NCBI GenBank assembly: GCA_021780095.1
Contig: JAJXZK010000279.1
Coordinates: 1-6,348 of the forward strand
Length of the DNA stretch: 6,348 nt
Direction: 5' to 3'
Origin: Acidobacteriota bacterium
Lineage (GTDB): Bacteria; Acidobacteriota; Terriglobia; Terriglobales; Acidobacteriaceae
A model generated the notes under the pieces. The model saw nothing but the letters and a program-made list of their open reading frames with translations. It searched no databases and was not told the DNA's origin. Numbering within the stretch: position 1 is the stretch's first letter; each line of letters begins with the position of its first letter. The position numbers and the translations under genes were made by a program. Below are positions 1-6,220 of this stretch, in pieces.

Positions 1-1
1 G

Positions 2-940
2 GAGATTCCCGCCGACTTCGGTCCGTCGGTTGTGACCATTGGAAATTTCGATGGGGTGCACCGCGGGCATCAAGTGGTGCTGCGGGACGTGATTGCGCGT
101 GCGCGCGCGCTGCATACCCGCTCGATTGCGGTCACCTTCGACCCTCATCCGGTTCGCCTCCTGCGCCCCCAGATTCCGCTGCGCCTGATCACCCAGCAGG
201 AACAAAAGCTCGCCTGGCTGGCGCATTCTGGTATCGATGCGGTGCTGGTTCTTCCCTTCACTCGGGAACTCTCTCGACTCACGGCACGGGAGTTTGCGCG
301 CACGATTCTCCAGCACTCCCTGCGTGCCGTTGAGGTACATGAGGGAGAGAATTTTCGCTTTGGCGCCGATGCCGGTGCGGATGTGAACGAATTGTCCTCT
401 CTGGGCGAACAATTTGGGTTCAAGGTTCATGTCCATTCCCCGACGCATCGAAGAGGAAAGGCTGTCTCCAGCAGCGCTGTGCGCAGCGCGATCGCGTCCG
501 GAAACATGCGTATCGCGCGCCAACTTTTAGGTAGACCTTTCGAGATAATTGGGGCACCCGCCCCCGGGCGCGGATACGGATCGCGCTACACGGTTCCCAC
601 GATCAATCTGGCGCCATACGCAGAACTACTGCCGGCCAATGGCGTGTACATCACCTGTCTCCACGTGAATGGAGAAAGGTTTGAGTCGGTCACCAACGTC
701 GGCAATCGTCCCACATTCGGAGAAGATTCGTTTGCCGTGGAAACCCACATCCTCGATTTTCATCCCATCCCAATCGACGAATCTACACAAGTTCGACTTC
801 TCTTCCTGGACCGCCTGCGCGCTGAAATTTCGTGGCCGTCGCCCCAGGCGCTGAAAGAGCAGATTGGCAAAGACGTCGCGCGTGCTCGACACTATTTTGC
901 GCTGTATCAAACCCTGTTCGAGCTCAACTCCGAGGCATAA
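2..940 (+). CDS. ribF: Bifunctional riboflavin kinase / FAD synthetase RibF (5' end cut by window)
   Basis: RibF phosphorylates riboflavin to FMN with ATP and then adenylylates FMN to FAD in the cytoplasm. The frame is open to the left edge: codons from base 2 read EIPADFGPSVVTIGNFDGVH, so the GTG at 32 is internal and the true start lies a few codons outside the window. Counting from that GTG, the N-terminal nucleotidyltransferase domain has GNFDGVHRGH (4-13, the HxGH nucleotide-binding signature), TFDPHP (35-40), EGENFRFG (104-111) and SSSAVR (146-151, equivalent to the usual SSTxIR). The C-terminal flavokinase domain has GRGYGSRYTVPTINL (179-193, containing the PTxN motif), NGVY, NVGNRPTFG (222-230) and VETHILDF (236-243) with the expected catalytic Glu. 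About 312 residues are visible, the normal family length. It stops with TAA and faces the minus-strand genes. No oddity beyond the edge truncation; identification is secure. Confidence 0.96.
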   Translation, partial: EIPADFGPSVVTIGNFDGVHRGHQVVLRDVIARARALHTRSIAVTFDPHPVRLLRPQIPLRLITQQEQKLAWLAHSGIDAVLVLPFTRELSRLTAREFARTILQHSLRAVEVHEGENFRFGADAGADVNELSSLGEQFGFKVHVHSPTHRRGKAVSSSAVRSAIASGNMRIARQLLGRPFEIIGAPAPGRGYGSRYTVPTINLAPYAELLPANGVYITCLHVNGERFESVTNVGNRPTFGEDSFAVETHILDFHPIPIDESTQVRLLFLDRLRAEISWPSPQALKEQIGKDVARARHYFALYQTLFELNSEA

Positions 941-952
941 TCCAATTGAAAT

Positions 953-969
953 GCGGTCCTTTTGACCGC
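953..969. terminator. Short hairpin after ribF, possible weak terminator
   Basis: GCGGTC (953-958) pairs with GACCGC (964-969) around a CTTTT loop, 13 bases after the ribF stop. The stem is only 6 bp. Downstream on the + strand the sequence is A-rich rather than T-rich; on the minus strand it is followed by ATTTCAATT. It probably works together with the stronger hairpin next to it in separating two converging genes. Confidence 0.35.
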
Positions 970-971
970 TG

Positions 972-1008
972 AAAAAGGAATGGCCCGAAAAATGCCACCT
1001 TCGGGCCA
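972..1008 (-). terminator. Rho-independent terminator of the DUF892 gene, possibly bidirectional
   Basis: TGGCCCGAA (981-989) and TTCGGGCCA (1000-1008) form a perfect 9-bp stem with a 10-base loop. On the minus strand the stem is followed by TTCCTTTTTC, a good U-rich tail, so it fits termination of the ferritin-like gene whose stop lies 33 bases upstream of the hairpin. On the + strand the tail is poor in T, so any action on ribF transcripts would be weaker. Confidence 0.75.
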
Positions 1009-1041
1009 AGCATATTTCGTGGAAACATTGCGATGTGGCGA

Positions 1042-1536
1042 CTACGCCGCGGTTTGCGCCTCTTGATTCACGCTCTCGGAAATCTTCGTGAGCTTCTCGT
1101 CTGCCGCTTTTTCCTCCTCCAACGTCTCTTCAAGCAGTTCGACGATATCTGTCTTGCCCAACAACTCCGCGAAGGAGCGGACCGACCCATATCCTGCGAT
1201 TTCGTAATGTTCGACCCGCTGCGCTGCAGCAATTAGTGCCGCATCCCGAATTGGACCCTTTTCAATCTCCTGAATGACCTCCGAGCCTTCCTCCAGAACA
1301 CCCTTCATGCCCTCACAAGTTTTACCGGTGCCCCTCTTTCCAAGCTTCTGAAAAATTTCTTCCAGGCGTTCTACTTGACCCTTCGTCTCTTGCAAGTGGC
1401 TATCGAATGCAGCTCCCAATTCCTCGGCAGACGAAGCTTTCACCATCTTCGGTAAGGCCTTGGTGATTTGCTTTTCGGCGGAATACAGATCTTTTAATTC
1501 ATCCAGAAAAAGATCCTCAATGGACTCGACTTTCAT
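1042..1536 (-). CDS. YciE/YciF-type ferritin-like protein (DUF892)
   Basis: The 164-residue product belongs by recognisable pattern to the DUF892 (YciE/YciF) family of ferritin-like four-helix proteins, cytoplasmic and often linked to stress responses; the reaction is not known. The diagnostic segments are IEDLFLDELKDLYSAEKQI (6-24), the second helix with SHLQETKGQVERLEEIF (46-62), a Cys/Met segment CEGMKGVLEEG (74-84), DAALIAAAQRVEHYEIAGYG (98-117) and a final acidic helix LLEETLEEEKAADEKL (134-149). Glu and His residues spaced within these helices are candidate di-metal ligands, an inference from the fold. The ATG at 1536 is preferred over an in-frame GTG at 1545 because a GGAGG lies 8 bases upstream of the ATG and covers the GTG. 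The gene lies 80 bp downstream of the PBP gene and ends in a clear terminator. Family confident, role not. Confidence 0.9.
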   Translation of the reverse strand: MKVESIEDLFLDELKDLYSAEKQITKALPKMVKASSAEELGAAFDSHLQETKGQVERLEEIFQKLGKRGTGKTCEGMKGVLEEGSEVIQEIEKGPIRDAALIAAAQRVEHYEIAGYGSVRSFAELLGKTDIVELLEETLEEEKAADEKLTKISESVNQEAQTAA

Positions 1537-1544
1537 AACGTGCA

Positions 1545-1549
1545 CCTCC
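1545..1549 (-). promoter_or_regulatory. Ribosome binding site deciding the DUF892 start
   Basis: GGAGG on the minus strand sits 8 bases before the ATG at 1536. The alternative GTG at 1545 uses the last G of this motif, so it cannot be served by it; this fixes the start at MKVESIED. Confidence 0.8.
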
Positions 1550-1565
1550 GAGCTGCGGAAATTGA

Positions 1566-1607
1566 CATCCTTACCTTGCTAGGATGCCGCAGCGGTGCGG
1601 GCGCTGC
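1566..1607 (-). repeat. Two small inverted repeats between the PBP and DUF892 genes
   Basis: In minus-strand order, GCAGCG/CGCTGC (1607-1602 with 1594-1589, 7-base loop) begins 9 bases after the PBP stop. It is followed by CATCCT/AGGATG (1586-1581 with 1571-1566, 9-base loop). Neither has a proper T-run; TCAATTTCC follows the second. They could be a weak terminator, mRNA-stabilising hairpins or chance in GC-rich DNA. No convincing promoter for the DUF892 gene was seen in this 80-bp gap. Confidence 0.3.
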
Positions 1608-1616
1608 CCATGCGCT

Positions 1617-3941
1617 TCAAGGAACATTTGATGCGGATGGATCCTTGGCCGCAGGCACCGCCGGAGAGGCAACGGCGGCCGCCGCCGGGGCTTCACCGGG
1701 AAACGCTTCGTTCGGATGACCGTCAATCGCCGTCCGCATGAAATCTACCCAGATGGGCAACGCCACTCGGGCTCCCGTTTGCTTGTCGCCCAAGGTTTGG
1801 CGATCATCGTATCCGACCCAGACGCCGCAGGTGACGGACGGCGAAAAGCCCAGAAACCAGGCGTCTGTAAAGTCATTGGTGGTACCCGTTTTTCCGCCTA
1901 GAGGATGATGCAGCTGGCTCACCGTCGCTCCGGTCCCCTGACGCGTCACCGCCTCGAACAATTGCATCATCTGGCGGGCTGTCTTTTCGTCGGTGGAGAC
2001 GTGTACGTCGGGAGTGTCGTCCCACAAAACCTCTCCCTCGGCTGTGGTCACCCGATGGATAAAGTGAGGGGTCAGACGGATGCCGTCATTGGGAAAGCTG
2101 CTGTAAGCCGCCACCTGCTCGATCAGGCTGATCTCCGCCGCACCCAGCGCAATCGGCAGAAACGTGGGGATGTCCGTCGTGACTCCAAAACGATGCGCGG
2201 TCGCAATCACCTTGTGGATGCCGATATGGTCCGCCAGCTTCAGCGCTGGAATGTTTAAGGAATCGGCAAAGGCGCGTGTCAAGGTGATATTTCCCAGCCA
2301 GCGGTGTTCATAATCATGCGGAATATACAGGCCAGACGCCGTGCGGAACGTGGTGGGACCATCGAGAATCAGGGTGTCCGGCTTGAACCCGTCCTCCATT
2401 GCCGCAGTGTAGTCATAGGCTTTAAAAGACGAGCCAGTTTGGCGCTTTGCCTGCGTGGCTCGATCGTATTGAGAAAGATTGAAATCGCGTCCCCCAACCA
2501 GCGCAAGAATGTCACCGCTGGGATTGTCGACCGCCATCAGCGCAGCCTGTACGCCACTGTCTTCTTCCAGCGTGGCGTAGAGCAAATTGCCACCTGCCGC
2601 CGCGAACGGCAATGGCGGGTTCGCAGCAATTTTGTTAGCCGCTTGCGCTCCCGCCGTCCCGGGCCGAATCTGCACATACACAATATCCCCGGGTCGAAGG
2701 ATATCGGTGGCTAATTCCTTCTTCGTCCATGCCCAACCTTCGGGAGCAATGATCGCGCTCGTATTCTCGCCGACGCGCACCGTCACTTCATAGGGCAACA
2801 CTTCTGTCACGACCCCGTGAATGTAGGCTCCAGGAACAGCCTTTACGTTCCAGTCGGGATGCCGGAAGGCGTCGATGGAGCTGCCGGCGGCAATTACATT
2901 CAGCAGGTTGCCGCGCCAGCCGCGACGCCGTTCATAGGCAGCCAACCCATCCAAGACGGCTGCATTCGCGGCTTGTTGCAGCCTCAAATCCAATGTGGTG
3001 AAGACGCGCAGGCCCGATTGGTGCACCATATCCGACCCGAACCTCTGGTCCAGTTCTTTGCGAACTTCCTCGACAAACCAGGGCGCCACCGTATTCGGAG
3101 GCGATTCAATATGCAGCCCCAGCGGGCTCGCCTTCGCTTCCGCGGCCTGCTGCGCCGTGATAACACCATCCTCCAGCATGGCGTTCAACACCAGATTGCG
3201 CCGATCGAGCGCCCGTTCCGGATGATTCACCGGGGAGTAATACGACGGACCGCGCGGCAGAGCAGCCAATAGAGCCCCCTCCGGCAAGGTCACATCGCGC
3301 GCATGTTTGCTGAAGTAGTATTCGGATCCAGCCTCAAACCCATACACACCCTGACCCAGATAAATTTGGTTCGCGTACAAGGTGAAAATCTGTTGTTTGG
3401 TAAAGTTCCGCTCAATCTGAATCGACAGCAGAACCTCCTGCAGCTTGCGATGAAAGGATCGCTCTGGCGAAAGGAACAGGTTCTTCGCCAACTGCATCGT
3501 TAACGTGGAAGCGCCCTGGGCTCGACGGTCGGTCGTCAGATCCCGGTATGCCGCCCCAGCCACACGAAAGAGGTTGACGCCCCAATGGCTTTCAAAATTT
3601 TTATCTTCAATGGAGATGACGGCATTACGAAGTACCGGAGGGAAATCGGCATAGCCGACGACGATGCGACGCTCCAGCGCGAACGATCCGATCTGGTTGC
3701 CGTGAACATCGTAGAGCAGAGTTGTTGTATTCGGCTGGTAGCGCTCCAGATCCTGGATCTGGGGAAGATCCACCGTATAGATCAAGAGCAATCCGCTCAG
3801 CGCGCCGAACATGGCCGCGAGAATCGCAAGGATCGCAAGCGCCGCTGAGCCGGCCAATTTTTTTCTTCGCCTGGATGGTGGACGAAAATCACCCCGGCGA
3901 ACGCCGTGCAGTCTGGAAGCCGGCTGAGATGCTGAAGGCAT
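1617..3941 (-). CDS. Class A penicillin-binding protein, PBP1A (MrcA/PonA) type
   Basis: Bifunctional peptidoglycan synthase: it polymerises lipid II glycan strands and cross-links stem peptides at the outer face of the inner membrane. From the ATG at 3941 it is 774 residues. A basic cytoplasmic tail (RRRKK) precedes one membrane anchor (about 31-56). The GT51 domain has SIEDKNFESHWG (110-121, catalytic Glu 112), GASTLTMQLAKN (143-154), RKLQE (165-169), GQGVYGFEAG (196-205) and PRGPSYYSP. An OB-like insert (about 369-429) marks the 1A type. The transpeptidase domain has SSFK (Ser504, Lys507), SLN (561-563) and KTG (684-686), followed by an Ala/Pro-rich tail. All catalytic motifs are intact. 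The residue before GSSFK is Thr, where Pro is usual. The start is uncertain: an in-frame TTG at 3950 has AGGA 6 bases upstream, and a TTG at 3989 extends the frame further; neither affects the domains. The S41-family gene lies 138 bp upstream. Confidence 0.95.
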   Translation of the reverse strand: MPSASQPASRLHGVRRGDFRPPSRRRKKLAGSAALAILAILAAMFGALSGLLLIYTVDLPQIQDLERYQPNTTTLLYDVHGNQIGSFALERRIVVGYADFPPVLRNAVISIEDKNFESHWGVNLFRVAGAAYRDLTTDRRAQGASTLTMQLAKNLFLSPERSFHRKLQEVLLSIQIERNFTKQQIFTLYANQIYLGQGVYGFEAGSEYYFSKHARDVTLPEGALLAALPRGPSYYSPVNHPERALDRRNLVLNAMLEDGVITAQQAAEAKASPLGLHIESPPNTVAPWFVEEVRKELDQRFGSDMVHQSGLRVFTTLDLRLQQAANAAVLDGLAAYERRRGWRGNLLNVIAAGSSIDAFRHPDWNVKAVPGAYIHGVVTEVLPYEVTVRVGENTSAIIAPEGWAWTKKELATDILRPGDIVYVQIRPGTAGAQAANKIAANPPLPFAAAGGNLLYATLEEDSGVQAALMAVDNPSGDILALVGGRDFNLSQYDRATQAKRQTGSSFKAYDYTAAMEDGFKPDTLILDGPTTFRTASGLYIPHDYEHRWLGNITLTRAFADSLNIPALKLADHIGIHKVIATAHRFGVTTDIPTFLPIALGAAEISLIEQVAAYSSFPNDGIRLTPHFIHRVTTAEGEVLWDDTPDVHVSTDEKTARQMMQLFEAVTRQGTGATVSQLHHPLGGKTGTTNDFTDAWFLGFSPSVTCGVWVGYDDRQTLGDKQTGARVALPIWVDFMRTAIDGHPNEAFPGEAPAAAAVASPAVPAAKDPSASNVP

Positions 3942-3956
3942 GAAGGTCAAGGACAG

Positions 3957-3960
3957 TCCT
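3957..3960 (-). promoter_or_regulatory. Weak ribosome binding site favouring a TTG start for the PBP
   Basis: AGGA on the minus strand ends 6 bases before an in-frame TTG at 3950 but 15 bases before the ATG at 3941. By spacing it suits the TTG, which would add three residues (start, Thr, Phe). ATG is kept as the call because of codon preference; the choice is open. Confidence 0.3.
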
Positions 3961-4079
3961 GATGCAATTCTCTTACATCTCTCGAGCAAATCGCAGAATT
4001 CTGTCGAGTTCGGGGAATTTGCCTCGCCTGCATCAGACGCATCGCTCTCGCGAAATCCCGACGCCGTACGATGGGCCTG

Positions 4080-5336
4080 TTAGGCGGCCTTCGCTTGCTT
4101 CAACAACTCCAGGGCCCTATTTAACTGATCGTCGGGCTGCGGCGGCGCGGGGGGTGCAGGAGCAGCTTTCGCGGATCCCGGAGCGGTCGGAACCGTCACC
4201 GGGCCATGCGGGGACGGCGGCGCCTGTAAACCAAACCCGTTATTTTGCGCCACCACCACATTCGGCGTCACCGCTTTATCCTGGAGGGCGTCACCATCTG
4301 GCGCGTGATATTTGGCAACCGACAGAAACAACATGGCGCCGTCGGGAAGAGGAATCTGCTTCTGTACGGAACCGGAGCCGAAGGTGCGATCCCCGACCAG
4401 CTCTGCGCGTTTGTTATCTTTCAACGCAGCCGCCACAATCTCCGCCGGTCCCGCGGTCCCGTGATTCACCAGAACCATCAGGGGTGCTTCCGTAACAAAA
4501 TTCTTTGGCTCCGCTGTCCAAGTTTGCGTCGGAAAGGTTTGACCTTGCAAAGTGGCGATAGTGCCGGACTTGAGAAATGCATTAGCCAGCTGCACCGCGG
4601 AATTCATGTCTCCGCCCGTCACATCGCGCAGATCCAGCAAGATCTTTTGCTTCCCCGCGCTTTGAACCTGACGCAGCTTCGTCACGATATCGTCCACTCT
4701 GTTCTGGCTCAGGTCGTAGGGCTTCAGGTAGAGGATGCTGCTGTTTTCAAACTCATCGACATGCATCGCTGGATAGTCCGACTGGGCTCGAGTCAGCGTC
4801 ATTGCGTCGGGAGTGGCGCTCGTCGGCTCAATTACAGAGAAATGCAGTGTAGATCCGGGTTGGCCATCGAGTGACATTCGAATCATTTGCAGCGGCATAA
4901 CACGCGTGCTCTGATTACCAATCGATTCAATCACGTCGCCATCGGCAATACCGGCGTGGTCGGCGGGGCTGCCCGGAATTACAGAGACAACAGTCGCATA
5001 GCCGTAGCGCTTGGAGATATGGACGCCAATTTGCGCTTTGCTCTCGCCTTCGTGCGCCTGATACTGCTTGTACTCGTCCGCGGTTAGATAGCCGGAATCC
5101 GGATCGAGTCCCTCCAGCAGTCCGTGCAGCGCGCCATTGGTCACGTCCGGAATGTTCGGCGCCACCACGTAGTCGTTCTGAATGTACTGCAGCACTTCGC
5201 TGTAGACTTCCATCTGCTGGTAGGCGCTAGCGTCGGTGCCGGCGCGAACTCCACCGGGCAACAGTCCACCCAGGAAAACGAACACGATCAGCAACACCGA
5301 GATTGCGAGCAAAGAGAGTTTCAGAGCTTTAGGCAT
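4080..5336 (-). CDS. Exported PDZ/S41 (C-terminal processing protease) family protein, probably catalytically inactive
   Basis: The 418-residue product has the layout of a CtpA/Prc-type S41 protease, which trims periplasmic proteins. An N-terminal hydrophobic segment (5-29) is a signal peptide or anchor. Next come an S41 N-terminal helical region with YSEVLQYIQNDYVV and LDPDSGYL (77-84, usually LDPHSxYL), a PDZ domain (about 100-172, SPADHAGIADGDVI), an S41 core (about 197-363, LLDLRDVTGGDMNSAVQLAN), and a Pro/Ala-rich tail with a terminal helix. Aligned without gaps to E. coli Prc as I recall it, the nucleophile Ser (SASASEI) is Gly296 in GTAGPAEI, and the catalytic Lys (TFGKG) is Ser321 in TFGSGSVQ; Asp307 and Gln325 remain. 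It is therefore probably a pseudoprotease with a binding or scaffold role. The start has no clear Shine-Dalgarno. Lying upstream of a PBP, it may act on cell-wall synthesis (inference). Family certain, activity doubtful. Confidence 0.9.
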   Translation of the reverse strand: MPKALKLSLLAISVLLIVFVFLGGLLPGGVRAGTDASAYQQMEVYSEVLQYIQNDYVVAPNIPDVTNGALHGLLEGLDPDSGYLTADEYKQYQAHEGESKAQIGVHISKRYGYATVVSVIPGSPADHAGIADGDVIESIGNQSTRVMPLQMIRMSLDGQPGSTLHFSVIEPTSATPDAMTLTRAQSDYPAMHVDEFENSSILYLKPYDLSQNRVDDIVTKLRQVQSAGKQKILLDLRDVTGGDMNSAVQLANAFLKSGTIATLQGQTFPTQTWTAEPKNFVTEAPLMVLVNHGTAGPAEIVAAALKDNKRAELVGDRTFGSGSVQKQIPLPDGAMLFLSVAKYHAPDGDALQDKAVTPNVVVAQNNGFGLQAPPSPHGPVTVPTAPGSAKAAPAPPAPPQPDDQLNRALELLKQAKAA

Positions 5337-5350
5337 ACGTATATAAGGGG

Positions 5351-5374
5351 ACGGCGCGGCAATAACAGCGCCGT
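5351..5374 (-). repeat. Inverted repeat in the leader of the S41-family gene
   Basis: ACGGCGC (5374-5368 on the minus strand) pairs with GCGCCGT (5357-5351) around a 10-base loop, then CCCCTTATATACGT leads to the ATG. The 7-bp GC-rich stem ends 14 bases before the start codon. It might be a weak terminator for the cytochrome transcript (only a short T/A tail) or an mRNA structure limiting translation of a gene that lacks a visible Shine-Dalgarno. Confidence 0.35.
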
Positions 5375-5437
5375 TGCTATCAGTGTACAGCTTTCACGCG
5401 GTAAGGAGCGGCGTTCGCACCCTTCCAGGTAGCCCGA

Positions 5438-5854
5438 TCACTTCTTCGAGAAGGATCGCAGGTAAACCACCAGGTTCCACATTTCGTCCGTCTTGGCGCG
5501 ATCTTCCGCCGGCATTTTCCCTTGTCCGTTTTTGATGATGTAGAAAATCTCTCCATCTGTTCGGTTTTTCAAGGTGTCCGGATTGGTGAAGTCCATCATG
5601 GTCAGGCTCATATCCGAAATGATCCCGGGATCGCCTTTGCCGTCGCCCTTCGCTCCATGGCACATGGCGCAGTCCATGTCGTACCGGCTTTTTGCTTTGG
5701 CTTGGGACTCTGGCGTGGGTGTGATGGGGTTCACCATACGAGCCGCCTCAAGCGGAATCACCTTGAGGACCGGGGTGGCAGCGGGAGGAGCCGACTGTTG
5801 CGGCGGATATGCGAAGAACGCTAGCGCAAGAAGAGCAAATACAGGATTCGGCAT
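5438..5854 (-). CDS. Small monohaem c-type cytochrome
   Basis: The 138-residue product is a class I cytochrome c, an exported one-electron carrier. The haem attachment motif is CAMCH (62-66), inside SRYDMDCAMCHGAKGDGKGD, and the probable distal ligand is Met114 in GQGKMPAED. The C-terminal helix MWNLVVYLRSF (125-135) is typical of the fold. The N-terminus (FALLALAFFAY, 6-16) is hydrophobic and followed by a Pro/Ala-rich linker, as in an exported protein, but it has no Lys or Arg before the hydrophobic stretch, which is unusual for a signal peptide. The ATG at 5854 is well supported by AGGAGG 5 bases upstream. The gene is first in the minus-strand block, 101 bp before the S41-family gene, and divergent from the dyad-promoter unit. 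Its electron partner cannot be told from this window; alcohol-dehydrogenase, oxidase or oxygen-stress roles are all possible. Confidence 0.93.
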   Translation of the reverse strand: MPNPVFALLALAFFAYPPQQSAPPAATPVLKVIPLEAARMVNPITPTPESQAKAKSRYDMDCAMCHGAKGDGKGDPGIISDMSLTMMDFTNPDTLKNRTDGEIFYIIKNGQGKMPAEDRAKTDEMWNLVVYLRSFSKK

Positions 5855-5859
5855 AGAGA

Positions 5860-5865
5860 CCTCCT
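5860..5865 (-). promoter_or_regulatory. Strong ribosome binding site of the cytochrome gene
   Basis: AGGAGG followed by TCTCT and the ATG at 5854 on the minus strand. This near-consensus Shine-Dalgarno, spaced 5 bases away, fixes the cytochrome start despite its atypical signal peptide. Confidence 0.85.
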
Positions 5866-5990
5866 ATAACTACCGAACACAAATGCTACGGCCCGACCCT
5901 CTGGAAGTCTGTGTCCCTTGTCACAATCGCCGCAAATCCAGGTCGAATCCCACGGAATCCATCCATTCCTGTAACGCGCAATTTTTTCGC

Positions 5991-6019
5991 TTGACATAGA
6001 GAACTCTGTTTTATAGAGT
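5991..6019 (+). promoter_or_regulatory. Sigma70-like promoter of the rightmost + strand unit
   Basis: A consensus -35 box TTGACA (5991-5996) is followed 17 bases later by TAGAGT (6014-6019, four of six matches to TATAAT); TATAGA at 6012-6017 is an alternative with 15-base spacing. Transcription would begin near 6025, about 25 bases before the ATG at 6050. The boxes lie within a long dyad, so the promoter is likely repressible. Confidence 0.6.
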
Positions 6020-6028
6020 TATCTATGT
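5994..6028. promoter_or_regulatory. 35-bp dyad, candidate operator overlapping the promoter
   Basis: The left arm ACATAGA-G-AACTCT (5994-6007) and the right arm AGAGTT-A-TCTATGT (6015-6028) are inverted copies matching at 13 of 14 positions around the 7-base centre GTTTTAT. The dyad covers half the -35 box and all of the -10 box and ends near the expected start of transcription. This is the layout of an operator for a dimeric (or paired-dimer) repressor. The regulator is not in the window; its family cannot be read from the site alone. Confidence 0.6.
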
Positions 6029-6049
6029 TCAGAACTTCTACCGAGTGAA

Positions 6050-6220
6050 ATGAAGATTTCCTCCCACACGCGTGCTGCGAGCCACCAAGTCATGAGACAT
6101 CTCTCTCGAGCCTGCCGCGCAACTGTCTCTGCACTGACCGGTGATCATCCGTCGCTGACTCGTGGCCTCGCGCTGGTATTTTTCCTGGCAGGACTCATTC
6201 TTTGCATACGAATGCTGTGA
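6050..6220 (+). CDS. Possible 56-residue single-pass membrane microprotein
   Basis: An open frame from ATG 6050 to TGA 6218-6220 encodes 56 residues. The N-terminal 37 residues are basic (MKISSHTRAASHQVMRHLSR at the start, with more Arg after), and residues 39-56 (GLALVFFLAGLILCIRML) would form one membrane helix running to the C-terminus. It lies directly downstream of the dyad-promoter, with about 25 bases of expected leader, and ends 33 bases before the next ATG on the same strand. The ribosome binding site is weak (GAG, 4 bases before the ATG); an internal ATG at 6092 is no better. I recognise no family. It could be a true small membrane protein, a leader peptide or a chance open frame; the promoter, position and hydrophobic C-terminus are its only support. 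Confidence 0.35.
   Translation: MKISSHTRAASHQVMRHLSRACRATVSALTGDHPSLTRGLALVFFLAGLILCIRML

Noticed and set aside
89..112. Alternating GCGCGTGCGCGCGCGC tract, possible Z-DNA or simple repeat
   Set aside because: It encodes an Ala/Arg helix inside RibF at a place where such residues are normal; GC-rich codon use explains it.
1716..3848. Several + strand open frames of 60-150 codons across the PBP gene
   Set aside because: They lie opposite a gene with intact catalytic motifs; their translations are Arg/Gln/His-rich without domains, as expected of antisense shadows in GC-rich DNA.
3981..4003. Palindromic words CTCGAG and CAGAATTCTG upstream of the PBP
   Set aside because: They are short palindromes without extended arms or association with promoter boxes; expected by chance.
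4245..4874. 209-codon + strand open frame opposite the S41-family gene
   Set aside because: It is long but antisense to a clear PDZ/S41 protein; it has His/Arg-rich low-information content, no ribosome binding site and no motif.
5394..5663. 89-codon minus-strand open frame overlapping the cytochrome gene in another frame
   Set aside because: The cytochrome frame carries CxxCH, the Met ligand and a strong ribosome binding site; the overlapping frame has none of these.
5954..5969. GGAAT/ATTCC inverted repeat and repeated GAATCC words upstream of the cytochrome
   Set aside because: The arms are only 5 bp and the words are spaced irregularly; not enough to call an operator or a minus-strand promoter.
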